A stretch of 64,000 nt of DNA from Enoplolaimus lenunculus. Lineage: Eukaryota > Nematoda > Enoplea > Enoplida > Thoracostomopsidae. The notes under the pieces are model-generated. The model was not told the DNA's origin and made no database searches. It worked only from the letters and a program-made list of their open reading frames with translations. How positions within the stretch are numbered: position 1 is the stretch's first letter; every line of letters starts with the position of its first letter. The position numbers were made by a program, and so were the translations under genes. The stretch lies in contig JASANG010003612.1 of assembly GCA_030248215.1 (NCBI GenBank), forward strand, positions 93,305-157,304, given 5' to 3'. Below are positions 8,600-23,700 of the stretch, piece by piece.

Positions 8600-11500
8600 G
8601 AAAAGAAAATTACTTTTATTTAATTCGGCCGCAATGGTATGGCAGCCTTGAACGGCTGACTCGCAAATCTTTAGACAGATGGTGTTTTGTTCCATGTCAT
8701 ACTTTTATTGAATAATTGATCAATTTTATTTCTGTTGAGATACAAAATCCGTTTCGACGACCGTAAGACCGCTTGCAACAGGATTCATTCTTTTGTCTAG
8801 TTTATATCGCGGCATTCGCGCGGTGCTTGCATAATTGTTTTTGGGTAAATTGCAAAATAAATAAAATATTTTAAGAAATTTGGCCTTGTGTTGTGATTTG
8901 ATGGTACTTTTTTAGGTTACGCTTTTGTTGTCTAACAATCAGAGCAGATAGGAATCAAAGATTTTTGATGCAGGTAATTTATAATACATCAGATAATTAT
9001 TCGATAATTCAAACAATTGACTTGACAACACTCGTTCGATTTGTATGCTATCTGTCATCCGCTCGAAAATTCTAAAATGTGATACAGATTAACAAAATTA
9101 GAAAAAACAATTTTAGTTCGCCTTTAAAAATAAAAGAAATGGCTCGGACCCAAAGACCGGTTTTCATTTTCCGCATCTATAACATTTAGCAAAAAAAATG
9201 GCATTAATGTTAAAGAGATATGCTCCAATCTCGCAGAAAAATTAAACGTGACACATCACCGAAATTGATGGTCCAATGTAGAAATTTTGCCATTTGCTAA
9301 AATGTTACTTTCGTCGTTTTAATATTTTAGTTTCAAAGTCAGCAAAATGCGGAATTGGAAATTTGTTATCCTAAAGCGTAGAAAATTTGCAAGCTTTAGA
9401 TAAAGCTTCCTACTTCGTTCTCTTTTATTTATCATTCTATTGTAGACAGTTTCGTCATCCAACTTTCCGCTCGGACGTCTTCTAATTTTTTCCGACTTTC
9501 GCCGAAACACACGTCGTTCTGATTTCTGAAACGCAAGTTTACAGTGATTTTATTTATTACATAAAAAGTAGGTATTACGCTTTGTTAAAACAGCACAATC
9601 AGGATGATGTTCTTTTTCTTATGCTGCAGATTTACGTTTAAACGCAATACTTATTGTATGTTTTATAATTGCAACCTTTATGTGAACGGTACATTTTTTA
9701 ACCGATTACAAAATTTTGGTTATTAAATTGCTGAACAATTTGCATAATTTAAGAAGGTTTTATGCTAACAAAAATCATTACTGATTATTCTATGTTTCGC
9801 GTAACCATCGGCAAAAAACTAACAATATATGCTGTGTATTTAATAAAACAATTCATATAGTTCACGCGAGTATTGCCGATTGCTTCACTGTGAAAGAACA
9901 TTTTTCCTCCCCCTATAGAACAAAACGCACAGTTCCTACTTGTTTCAAACCTAAGATTCCTGTGTTATTCTCTTTTAACAAGAACGTAGTTCCATCAATT
10001 ATAATATCAACTTTCCAACTGAACCAACACTTAAACTTCAAAAAAGTTGTCCTATTATCTCATTACTGTAATGAATTTATAAATGTTACATGTTTGAGCA
10101 GTTAGGTTAGGCCAATTTTCTGCATTGGTTTCTTTTATTGACTTTAGTAAGACTTATAGACATTTTCCACTAGCAGATCATAAATAGAAATACAGACTCG
10201 GCTGATTACGCTCAAAATGGGACTCCCAGAACACTGTTTACCCCGTCTTATGCATGCACAACATTGTCTCGCGTACACCGTGTGGAAAAATGCATTAACA
10301 AAAGGCAGTTGTTGTTGTTTGTCGCTCACGAAATTGTGCAGCAAATGATTTTTATGATTTTGCTATATAATCTAAATGATGACTTCCTGAACAAGTTATC
10401 TACTACAGATGCTCTAAGAATTCGCATTCTTCAATATGTTCATTGCTTGAAACAGAATAATGGTAGTTATCAGCGATAAACTGTTTAATTTGATTGTGGG
10501 CAATAGGGCAGCCACATGTCGCGAGTCTCTACTTGATTATTTTATTCTCCGAGTAAACACACAGTGACTGGACAGATTTGCATAAGTAATTTGCATATTC
10601 TTGATTTAGCTAAAACGGGAGGTTACTTGTGGATGGGTGTACAAGCCACTGCCAAAAACTTGTAAATGGATAGAATGTGTCTTATAGGAGTGGCGAGTTA
10701 AAAATGGAATATCGTAGGTTTCCCCGCTAGGTCGGATACGCCAATGGTGGACAACTGCATAGAAAAACGGCACGAAGCTCGCGCTCTGTGGGCGACACTA
10801 CATTCAATATATTAATATTTCTAAAATTGTATTCATTCGTACAATAAAAAACGAAAAATTTACGTTTATGTTTTATACCCACATATACATTTTATAATTA
10901 ATACCTGTTTTCTAGCAACTCCCTATATATCCTCTCTGTACACCGCCCTCGTCGGATAGCGCAACAATAAACTGCAACAGTGGCAAAAGAATGTAAGCAT
11001 AGGTAGGAGCGTTGAAATGTCAACTCAATACTTCAGTTCGGGTAGAGAAACCTTTTCAATATATTTTTAGTGTCGTAGCCATAGCTGTTAAAATCTGGTA
11101 ACAGCCGAATATTTTTCTCGCAAGGAATCCCGATTCTGTATCACCGGTCCGTTTTGTTTCAAACCACGGTGCTTGCCCCAAACCATAAGAGTTGAAAACA
11201 TGCAAAACCGAAAAACAAAAGTATGTACATACCCCGTGTTAAAACTCAAAAGCCAACCAAAGGTACGCTGTACAATTTTTTAAATAGGCAAATAGGCTGC
11301 TCGGTTGTCTTTAAAGCAGTTGTCGTTAGCTTGACATAATATAAAATAGACACTGTCCTTAAGCTAAATTTAAAATTCAATAGTTGTGGTCAGTTAATTT
11401 AATTTTGAATAGAAACGCCCCTGTCTACAAAACTCCAATGAACATCAGCTGAAGTTGCATTAGACAAAGTATTTAATGTAACTGTCGTTTGTTACACATC
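8600..11500. other. AT-rich intergenic DNA, no convincing gene
   Basis: Only short ORFs were found. The plus-strand ORF at 10264-10479 is the most protein-like, but it lacks a recognised domain. A short stretch around 10272-10296 (tacaccgtgtggaaaaatgc) recurs inverted at about 11632-11655. No RNA gene or clear element boundary was found. Confidence 0.4.
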
Positions 11501-11715
11501 AGATGGCAAAGCAACGACAACTACTATGTTTTCAATGGTTCTCGAGGGTGTATTTAGGCGGCACTGGTTTTATAACGACAACTTCTTGTGATTTTGAAAT
11601 TGAGTAGCAATAGGCAAGTGTCGCCAATGCATTTTTCCACACGGTGTACACGAGGCATAGAGAAGCACGTGTTATTTGCGTCTTTATAGATATCGAAACA
11701 AATAAATCAATGACC

Positions 11716-14700
11716 TCAATTTGCATCGTACATACTGACCTTAAAGATATTTTGGACTCATATCATGCTTTAGAAACTGATAGATAAAAGAACGAAATAC
11801 TATTGTCGTATGATTTTAAACAACAAAGGTTTGAGCTTACTTTATAATCAAATTGCTGCTTGTTCGTTGTCATATCGTCTAATTTGTAGATGTTTTTGTT
11901 GTAGTTATGTTCTGGCTTGAAATTTCTCTCGTTCGAACGCTGTTTTTCTGTGTAATTCTCCTTGTTGGTAGTCATATCTTCGAACTTCATATGGTCACGG
12001 ACATAATCTTCTTTTGGTCTATGATTCTGCCGCTTTTCAATATGTTTTTTTCCAAAATCTATTTTGTTGGTAGTTTCGTCATTAAACTGTGCAGTTTCGC
12101 GAACGTAATGCACATCAGGCCGACAATTCTTCACTCGAGTGCTGTGTTTCTTTGTGTAACTTGTGTTATTCGTAGTTTCATCGTTGAACAGGCCACTTGA
12201 TTTTACATAGTGTTCCTGCGGTCGGAAATTTTTTGTTTCACCATCGATAACTTTGTTGGTGTATTCTGATTTGGATGTAGTGGAATCTTCAAATTTGCCT
12301 CCAAATGATTTGGACGTTTCTACTGGTTTGAAACTTTGAACTGGATCTGCTCGTTTGCTATCGTAATAATTTTTATTGGTTGTGTTGTCATCAAACGCGT
12401 CGTGGGATTTTTCCCATCGTTCCTTGGGTTTATAGCTATGGCTTGGGGTAGTCGTTTTCTCATAATAATTTGAACGATTTGTAGTGCTATCGTCAAATTG
12501 TTGAGCGTTCTTGTTGTAAATTTCGTTGGGTTTATAATTTTCTCTTCGTTCTGTGCGCTTTTCATCGAAATCAGATTTTTGTGTCGTTTTACCATCAAAT
12601 CGTTCATTTGATCGTTCGAGTACGGCTTCCGGTTTGTAACTTGATCTTACTTCAACCGATTTACCGTCATACGTAATATTGTTCGTAGTGTTATCGTCAA
12701 AAGGCATATCAGATCGCACGAAACGCTCATTTGGCCGATAGTTCTTTCCAGCGGTAGCCTGAACAACGTATGCTATATGTTCCCACAACGTCTGTACTGC
12801 ACTCAATATTTGGGAGATATTTTCAAATTTGTATGCAAATGTTTCAAAACTGGCGACACCAGTCACAGAGAGTTTCAATTTTTAGTTATTTTCATACGCT
12901 TGGTGCCATATAATCATGTCGTAAACTTGTGTTATATATTCACAGGGAGGTCATGGGGATAAAGATACTCATGGGGTGCCGGGTGGGGTGGTGTCAGGAT
13001 CTATTTGAAACTGGCGGCATCCCGTCCCGCAATGGGTTTGAAAATTTTCAATACACACAGTTCAGAATAACAACGTTATACGCAAATTAATTCATAAGCC
13101 TGTTCTACATCTCATTGATTGTCCATGATAAAGCTAAGTTCATTACCATGGGTCGCTGAGCATCCTATATAGTCATATTTTACTTGCAGATTATAATGTT
13201 CCCAACGTTTTTTCAAGACCGGCTGTGCAAGATAGCTGTACATAAAAAGCAGAGTCCATTTGGGTCTCGCCTTTTTGAAAGTATGCCCCTGCAGTAATAA
13301 GAAAAAATCCACATGAATCAGACATCATTCAGGCCTAATTCGTTACCCACATAAATGCAATTTGAGAATACTTTTACTGGTATTAAATGTTTTTGCTTTT
13401 TAATGCTTTGCCAATTAATTGAAGCAAACCAGAGCATTCATTAATTAAACATATGTTGAAAAACAGTTTTAATATTTTGTGCTATTTATAACGCGGCTGG
13501 TAAATTTTTGATATAATAATATTCGTATAAGGTAAAAAATACAAAAATTGTTCTGCAAATCATGCAATTAGCATTTTAAATATCGCAAAACAATACGCAA
13601 TATTCCAGTACCTCTTTTTTGGTATAATCACTTTTATTGGTTGTCTTGCCGTCAAAGGGCATATTCGACCGATTATAAAATTCTTTTGGTTTAAAATTCT
13701 TCCCGGAATCTGCAGTCTTCGCCGTATAATTTTCTGCATTTGTTGTTGCATCATCAAATTTGTCTTTTGGTGCAGAGTATGTGCTAACGGGCAAATAAGG
13801 TTTGGCTCGCTGCGTTTCCTAAAACGCCGTTAATATGTTGTAAATACCATATTAAGCCAAAAGCAAAATGCCATAACAGACCATTGACTCATAATTTCAA
13901 GAAGAGCACGCAGGAATTTCGAATGGTTTAGAACGCGGGTCCCCAGTAGGTGCCGAGAAACTTTTAATTGATGGTCCATATACTGTTAAGCCTATGCCTG
14001 AGTTCCACCCAAAAGTAAGCTTAGATCCCTTTAGCCATGACCCATCTAAACTTCTTGGTGGGATATATAAGATTGGCACGCTCCCGTTGATGGCTCCGAG
14101 ACTTTTTTCAGATGTTGTATTTTAGGTCTTTTCACTATTTGGCGGGCTTGGTAGCTGCACCAGGTCAAACTGATCGCCACGTGTATAATATATAAAATAT
14201 TTCTACTAAATAAAAGATAAACAGAGTGAGCGAAGGCTTGTTGCTAAGATATGGTTGAGTTTTCAAGAATTCACGAGTAAAGCGAGCGAGAAGCTATACA
14301 TTGTTTCAATGTTAGCTTCCTTTGTTACAGAATCAAAACTTTTTTTCATTCATTCAAAACTCCCTCGGTCTAGCGCTTGTGTAATTGCAAAGCTTGCACA
14401 TTTTTTATTACCATGTTTGGTTTTGAGCTGATCAGGTTGAGGAATTTGAAACAAGATGTAATTTTTGTATCGAATGTCAATTATGATGTACGTACTGATT
14501 TGGTATGGGGGGCACGGACCCAAGCCCACTTTTCAATACGCCCCTGCGGTTTCCTGACCCATATGGCTACAAGCCAGTAAACCAATTAGCAAATTGATAG
14601 ATAAAAAAAGAATTTTGCCAACGGCAACAATATAACTTGTTCTAATTATTGGTATCTATACTAACTCTTGCCGCTGAAAAACAACGTAATCACACTAAAC

Positions 14701-17700
14701 TTTGTCATGATTCTTTTAAAGCAACATTGGCTTATTATGCTATGCTTTACCACCTCAAACAGTTTTTGCGCAATGCGCTTTTGGAAGAAAGTTTTATGAA
14801 TTATCATGGGCGTTATTTCAAAGCATTTATTCTAAACTTTGTATTTATCTATTCTTGTGAATACAACAACCCTGCTACAAACACTTACTTTAAAATTGCG
14901 ATCAAAAATATTTTTCCTGAAGTATTCTGCCTGGTTTTCTGACAAAGCTTCAAACTTTCCTTCTGCTGGTACATACATATTAGAAGGCTTGTAATTACTG
15001 GGACGTTCTTGCTGAAACCAAAATAGCTAACATGCAAATTAGTCCTTGACATCGGGTACAAGTACTTTTGTGTTATCCACTTAACTCCACCTTAGGAGTT
15101 AATGGATCATCTACTTTCCAATGTCTACGTTCATGCAGAAAATTGTGCAGACTGTTCTATTCGACTGGTGTACAAATAAGCATTGTAACTTAAAATTAGG
15201 TAAAGTGCATAATGTGCGTATCCAGTGTAGCTTGCCCCGAGTGTTCAATGGAAATCGGGACAGTAGGCACACTCTTTTTTAACTATATACAATTTTGGAG
15301 TACCTCCAAGGAACTATGTAAAAACGAACACCGTACAGTGAGTGTTGTGACAAATCAAAATGCTTTTAGCGAGTATTGTTTGTCTTCGTGGTTCTCAAAT
15401 GAATTGTGGTTACATGTTACATTGCATTAGCGAAGTGGGCATTAACAGAACAGGTGATCCGAAAAAAATGCATAGCATTTTTAGGTCTACGTAAACATAA
15501 CGTGAATGACCCATTTATCGTATTTTACTATTTTATACATTCATATCTACAATGAATAAAATTATAATGAAAATTTGAAATGTTTTGCTGGTTATTCAAT
15601 TGCTCATCTTATTGCTGTTTGCTAACTGTTCACTTTCTTCGCCACACATTTTATAAACTGGGATTAATGGGTCATTCACGTTATATTGTCTACGCTACTG
15701 TAAAAAATTGTACCCACATGCGTGTGTCCAAGTTCCTAATTGCAATGTTTATAATTTATATATCCAAAAGTCACCCACACTATATATCCACCCGGCTGAC
15801 AACAGAAAGTCTCTCTGAACGGCGTATACTTTCACACAATCGCACCTACAGAAGCCACTTTGTCAATACGTTATAGAAAGGACAGGTGGTTTGTCCTGAG
15901 TCTGTCAAAAGGACATTCGCTTATTGCAAAACACAAAGTCTGTTCGAAGGGACTCTGTTAAGCGATTTTACAGAGTTTGTGCGAAGGAACATTTATTGTC
16001 AGTCACTGTGTCCAAACAGTGTCCACATTGTCCGTTCTTCCTCCGAAGGGACTACCGCCATAACAGACTAACCATGCATGCCCTCTGCAAAGTCCAAATA
16101 TCCGAAAGCAGTATTGTTTTGTACAGCCCTTGCAAACAAGAGGATGGATACATTTTTACTGTAGCGTAGACAGTATAATGGGTCATCCACGTAATAGTGC
16201 GTGCACTAGTGTAAAAAATTGTCCATAGAACTAGTCTCTTTGCAGAGTCCAAGGACAACGCAGACATCCTGCTTACAGGGTCTCCAATGTCGTTACATTC
16301 ACAGAACCCAGTGCACAATGTCCTTACACTGTAACGAGACACTGTTCGAAGGTACTATTGTTGTACTTTTGTATTAGCACAAGCTATACACAAAAGAATT
16401 AAAATTTATTTCGTAGAAACGACGCTGTGGCGAGAGTCTGCGTTTTGTCAGTAATCCTTACCGAGGGACTCTGTTTTGTCTCTACTCCCTTGGAACACTG
16501 TGAGAACAAAACCGACTCTCTAAGTACAGGGTGTGCGCTGTCTTCAGGCCCTCGTTATAGTATCGTTTTTTGACACTAGTCCTAAGGGGTCAATGCTGAC
16601 ACTGTTTGGACACAGTGTCTCACAAAAGGAGTTCCTTCGCACAGACTCTGTATAATCGCTTAACAGAGTCCCTTCGGACAGACTTCGTGTTATGCAATAC
16701 CTGAATGTCCTTCTGACAGACTCTGGACAAAACAGCTGTCCTTTCTGCAACGTATCGGCAAAGTGGCATCTGTATGTGCAATAGGGTGACAATGTATACG
16801 CGTTCAGAATGACTCTCTGTTGTCAGCTGTGTGTATACGTAGTGTGGGTGACTTTTGGATATATAATTTACAAACACTGCAATTAGGATTGAGATACTAG
16901 CATGTGGGTACAATGTTTTACAGTAGCTTAGAAAGTATAACGTGGATGACCCATAACCTTTTTGCAAAAATATTTTTGTTTGCGATATCTAATCACGGTT
17001 AGGATTTGAACCCGGCAGTAGGAGATGGAGTCGCTCACCATCGCAAATTGACTACTTGGACATTTGAAAGGGATGGTTTGTAGTGCAATGTCGCATGCTG
17101 TGTAATTTTTGTCTATTACACAATACATTACTTGAATTAAGAATACCCACGATTCTGCAAGAAACACAAAGTTGCCCGACAGCCCCACTTTAGACATAAA
17201 CCAGGTAGCAGGTTTAAAGAGTATTGGACTTATGTTTCCATTCCAATATTTTCATATATACATTCCGAACAACACAACTTGTGATACAGACTGGACAGCC
17301 CCGAAGATGCTTCCAAAATAATGCATTCAGACTCAAAAATACTAGTCGCTGGTTAAAAATGCACAACGCTGAATTTATTACGTGAGCTAGCATTCAATTT
17401 ACGACGATTTTTACAGAACATGATAAGTAAAACTAACTATGCACGTTCCACATATTTTACAAGATACTTTTAAGCAAAGTGCATGCAATGCACCGTAAAC
17501 TTACTAGACCCTTGTCGGTATAATTATCTTCATGTGTTGTTCTACCGTCAAACATGCCAGTTGCTCGTTCTATATTACTTTTGGGACGACGTATGTTTTT
17601 AGTGTCAACCTGTAAATTGTGTCACAATTTTTATTAAGTATTTGCAGTAAGAGTGTTGATTGACATTTCTGGTTATCTTGCTCCTTGTCTTCTAACGATA

Positions 17701-20700
17701 CTTAAATCATTGTCAAATGCAGGCAGCATAACATACATGACAGTTCAGGCTTAGTGCAAATGGGTTTGCGCACATAATCTCAAATCTATTGCAAACTCAA
17801 CAGCTCCTATATAAGTGCATTCCTGATATGAAAAACTATCCAATCGCTATTAACACTATAGTCCACTTGCCACGTTCCGGTGATGTCTACTTGCGCAAAA
17901 CCATGTGACGGCTAATGCCTTGTGCTCTGTTTGTCCTAATTGCAAAAAGGTATTGATTAAAGTTTTCCAAGCATTAAACAGCCGGTAACATAAAACAGCA
18001 GAAGAAATGGTAAATTTAGTACAAAAATTAGAAATTCATAACGAAATACCTTTCCTTTGTTGTCAAAGTTAGCTCTGTGTGTTGTATTTTCTATAAACTT
18101 TGAATTGTTTTTATGATAAGTATTTTCAGGTTTATAGCTTTTAGGTTGCTCAGCTATTTTTTCAAAGTATTGTAATTGGTTCGTTGTGTGTTTTTCTTCA
18201 TGGCCATGATCAAATTGCAACTGATCTGTTGGTTTGAATGCATGTAGTGGATTGCCCTGAAAAATATCGTAAAATTCTGTTTAGGCAACACAGCTTATTG
18301 GTTGGTTTATGAACATCTAGCGCATTATTCAAAATAACATATTATGTTGCTATGCGCAGTCATTAAGCTACTAAGCAGACCGAAGCTGTCGTGTAATAAT
18401 TAATAACAATGTCTCAGACAAGAGAACATTTGTATCACATAAAACAGTACACTATCAAAATAAAATACCGTCTGTTTAGTTAGTATATTGCGATAAGTTT
18501 TTTTACTAGCGATCACAACCGTAGATTGTTTGTAAATTACAAACTTTGTTCCTTATCAGAAGTATTAAGTGATGTCAAAACTACCATCAACAGTTGATTT
18601 TCGTTTTACCTTTTGTTTGACGTAGAACTCTGCGCGATGAGATGTTTCATCGTTAAATTTCTGGTCTGATCTTTTGTATTCATTCGCAGGCTTGTAGCCT
18701 GACCTTTTCTCTGCAAATTTTTCGTTATAATCTGTTCGATTCGATGTTTCGTTGCTTGATCGACCTTTGTTGAACTGCAGCTGATCGTCATGCTTAATCA
18801 TTTCTACCCGGTCGCTCTATAAAAACAACATGAGTGACAATTTACAAAACTGTAACTTGTTAACCTCAATATTTGATACAGACCGACCCTAGTCAATGCC
18901 ACAAATGTTTTCGTGACACGCGTTACTCTTAAATTACTACTCTTTTCGCTTTTGAATATACATTTAGATTTACAACACAAAAATTCATATAGGTGTTATT
19001 AATTTAGAATAGTAATCTTGCTCGGTTTTAATTTCCGTTTTATATATGAACAAACAGCCCCTGACGGCGGCATAGGAGACGGGATAAAAACAATTATACA
19101 ACCAGTTATTTCAAATTAAATCCACTGTTTTGCGTAAATATATTATCTTTGACAGCAACAGTATGCAATCAAACAAACCAGACATTTGACGGTTTGTAAA
19201 AATTCAAGCAAAAGCTAGTCATCAATAAGGCTGGATCAGAATCCCCCTTACTCCTCATATGTGAGGAGCACCTGCGCCCTAAAACCAAGAAAAACAAAAA
19301 CCGTCGTAGTTTTGGAATGCATTTGGTTTCTCGATTGTTTCGCTTGTTCGCTATTCTGCCACACAAGGTCAGCACTGTACCGGAACCGCAGCCGATGGCA
19401 GATTTCCGGCTATATCCTGATAGCAGAATATGTCAATGGCTAGATTTTTGCCGCCAGTGCCGGTAAATGTTGGGCCATAAGAGACGAAGATATTTTGTAG
19501 ACTACTGGGGGGAGATGAATACACCCGTATATAGAGGGGCATTCCTCCTAAATTCCAGGGTTGTGCATTGTATGCTCCAAATGCGGTAAAAATATGAATG
19601 TGTCTTGGGGAGCGTACGCATTTTACCCAAACTGGGTCTACAAAAACTAGAACAGCGCACTTGCTTGTTTCAATTTTAACTACTGCCCTATCATAAACAG
19701 AGTTTAGACGACTGCTGTTTTCAAACGTTGTTCAATTGACGGCTACTGTTTTACGGGCGTTATTCAATTTACGGCTACTGTTTTACGGGCGTTATCCAAT
19801 TGACGGCTACTGTTTTACGGGCGTTATTCAATTGACGGCTACTGTTGTATTCTATGAACCAATGAACAACTGCCTGTACGATTGAATGCTGGCCGTTTAC
19901 ACCTACTACTTTTCATTTTGTTTCAATTGACAACTACTATAATAAAAAATTATCAGCTTTGCACCTTTGCTTGAAATCGTTGGAACCGAACAACGCTTGC
20001 GGTTTACATAGACGACAGTAGTCGTCAATTGAATATTAAAAATTAGAATGTTGAAAAAATAGCAGTCCCATTTGCTGTAAATAATATAGCAGACGTCAAG
20101 CGGCAATTGAGAATGGCAATAACCACAAGCCGAGCGCAAATTAAAGTGAACGACGCATAAACACCGATGCTTCTATACTGTTTTGTTTTTCTTGTATGAA
20201 AAGATATATAAACGAGCGGCCTGTAGGTGGCTCTGCCACTGTTAAATATATTTCAAACTAAAAACTAAAATATAAACTAAAACCAAATCTCAAACCTCAC
20301 CTTAAGGGAGTCCCTGGCTTCACCTAGTCTCTCTTAGAATTTAAGTTAGGCTTAGGCGTTGCTACGAGGCGTAAAAATGTTAAAATGATGCTATGGCGGC
20401 TTCATCCGCACTGTGTAACTTACCTGAGCCCTGCGAGGCCACTGAATAATGTTGCATAATCTGTATAGCTGGATTTGCGGTTAACGACTTAGGTAGCCTA
20501 AGTCAGCATGTCGTGAGTGTCCGACATGATTGGATATTGTTGTTGTTGTTGTTATGTGTAGGTGTTGTACAGGATGGGTGGCTCTGGACCTGGTTTAGCA
20601 TCGGCGGACACACGCATTTGGGTGTCGGTCTGTATGCAAATCAGGTCGAGATGCAAAGGGGGTAGCCAGGACCGGAATCATTCTGAACTTTGAGCTAGTG

Positions 20701-23700
20701 GAAGTCGGTTGAATGTTTTTCTAAGAATTTTGTGTGCGTTATATTGGGTTTTTCTAGTAATTTCTCGGACAGAGAGTAGTGAAGGTGACATTTGGGTAAG
20801 TAAGATTGGATTGCAACTAAGTTTTAGAATAGTCACGGTGGCATAACATGTGAAGGAAATCAGGGTATATTGCGTTTACTTGTGTTGCGCAGGGCGCAGG
20901 GTCACCCAGTATCGGATACTGGCGTTATGTGCTAATTGGGCGAAACCGGAGACTTAAAGGAAACCTGGGAATTCGTAGTTTTGTAAATCTAACGGGGTTA
21001 GGTTTACTATTCTACAACGGATTGGCCAAATCTAACGGGGTTAGATTGGTCGGAAATTGGTGTATCTCTAACGGGCTTAGAGTTTACGGCTTTGAACTTG
21101 GGAAAATAGAGTGTAATTCTAACGGGGTTAGGATTGCACGGATTCTGGGAAATTGTTCAAATATTGGTATTGGTAAGCCAGTGGCTGAACTAAATAGATT
21201 CAGGCCTAGGCTTTAAGGATTTCGGATCAGACTACAAGTTGAATTGCATAACCTGCTATTTGCTTGTAAGTATCGGTGTTTTAAAAGTATTGGGGAGGGA
21301 AAGTAAATATTACCGGCCGCGTTATTGAATCAGAGCGATAAGCGTACATCGAGAAAGCACTGAATAAAGGCGTGATACATGATTTCGGGCTTAGCTAAAA
21401 TCACGAACTTCTCACACGGCCCACGAAAGCCGTGTTCCCATGATTTGCTTACATTGATTATTATCAACCGAAAATAAGACAAGAAAATAAACATTACAAA
21501 AACATGACACTGACAACGTGTGACAAAGTATAATCTTGTTTTTACTTCATTGAAATGTTCACACTTGGAACTTTGGTACAATTTTCACGCATCACAATTT
21601 TAAATGCGTTAAAAAAACCTGACTTTACTAGAACTCCATTGTGGCAATCAACAGCTTAACTAAAACGGAAATTTTTGAAAAGGCTTAAGAGTTTGTTTAA
21701 TTAGAATAATAAAGTAAATTTTGGCATTAGATAATATCAAGTGATATGTCACAAGGGATTTGCTTAGGTTTTACCTGTATGGGTCGTAGGCCAATCTGCT
21801 ATTTTATACTAATTATTAATTGGCCTAGGCCAATCTGCTGTTTATACTAATTATTAATTGGCCTAGGCCATTGTGCTATATTGAGTAATAGCAGTTTCGC
21901 CTGTGATAAACTGATATTAAACTAATAGATCAATCAGATTTGATTATTTCGACAGACGCAATACCGTGAACCAATCCGTGTTGGCATTACATCACTGTGG
22001 TTTTGCAAAGTCTCACAATCGCAAATTGGCCTAGGCCGAACTGCTATTTGCTTCGAAGCAGATTGGCCTAGGCCAATTGGTGATTGGCCTGAATAGTAGA
22101 TTGGCCTACGACATATGCATCGCATACACTCGGTCGATTTGCTAGGCTATAATTCAAAACGGTTGTTGCGCGTAAAAACTTACTTTCTTATAACCAAATT
22201 CGCTGTTACTTGTTGTTTTGTCTTCAAACGCACCGGTACTACGCTCATACTTATTTTGAGGCTTAAAATTGTCTCGTTTTTCTGCTGTTTTGTTTACAAA
22301 TTCAGAATTATTTGTCGTAGAGTTTTGAAATTCCCCAGAGTCAGGAACGTATTGATTTGATGGTTTTTCTGGCGCTGCTCTCAAAACCTTAAAACAGTAC
22401 GGTATGAATTATACTTTTTCACAGACAAAAAAGTTAATACAACGTGGTGTAGAATTCTGTTGCTATAAGATGCACGTGGAACGCCGCAATTAATCTGAGA
22501 AACTTACCCCTAATTCTTCAGAACTAATTACCTTTACAAGGCGATATCGATACTTAATGAGTTACATGCCGCTACGATTTGTTGTATCCAAAACAAACAG
22601 TGCTTAATGCAAGCCTATGGCTTTTTTATTGAAATTTGTTGCTAAAAACTGTATATTAACCATGAAATATTTTTTTCACAGAACAAGCGTAGAGATTGTG
22701 GTGTACTGTGAATTCATTGTTAAAGGTATTACAATTTTAATGGATCATCCATGTAGTAATGCGCGCTTGGTTACAATTTTGATTGTAGGTACTAGAAACC
22801 AAAAACGCCCAGTCAATTCGACTCCCCATTTTTCGCAGTGTACGATTTCGCGGGTATTCATGTACAAATTGTAGTACCAAATTGACAAAAGTAATTGTAG
22901 CGAAAACTTTGCACGGCTGTGTACCCCCAACGGTTTTTGTAGAAGCGTAACAGTTATCCGTACGTTGTAGGTTCAAGCCCCACCGATTCTGCAGCTTATT
23001 TTTGTAAACATCTCTACATGGTACTGTTTCAGCTTTGAACCGCTATAGTATATCGAGACTAAATATCTTGTGTTTTATACGGCAAAAAATTAGCAATTAC
23101 AGTTCGGTGTATATGTGTGACTTACATCAGTTTTGGGCACAAATTCCGCCCGATTTGTGGTACTGTTTTCGAAGCGAGCGCTGGATCGCTGATGGTTATG
23201 TTCTGGTTTATAATTATGTCGTGGTTCTGCTACTTTGGGTCCGTAATCGGCATTTGTAGTGGAATCACCCTCAAAGTGTCCAGCTGGAGCTTCGTAATCC
23301 TGATTCGGTTGAAATTGCTTTACGCGTTCGGCCTTTTTTTCACCATATTCCTGTCTAGAAGTTGTTGTGTCGTCAAATGTGCCATCTGATTTCTGAAAAA
23401 ACAAACGTAATTCATCGGCGTTTATTTAAATACTGGTACATAAATGTGTGTGAGTCCTGTATTTGCAGTACAACTATTTCGCATTCTAAAAACTAACCGT
23501 AACTAACTAAACTGCAAAAAATGGTTGACTCTGGCGGAGTCGAATTTTGACTCAGTTTGTGTAGTCAGGAAAAGTCTATTTCGGAGACAGTCAATGTGAC
23601 TCACCATTTTTTGCAGTGAACAATTTTGGAGAGAATTATATGCCGCATGCAAAACTCTACTGCAGTTAAAACCCTAGACTGTAAATAAGACTAAAAGCCA

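Noticed and set aside
14649-14942. Plus-strand 97-codon ORF
   Set aside because: It is partly antisense to the SAXO-like exon 15011-14889 and carries no recognisable feature.
16544-16967. Overlapping minus-strand ORFs of 82 and 115 codons
   Set aside because: They fall wholly within TGGGTCATCC-family MITE sequence, and similar frames appear by chance in the other copies.
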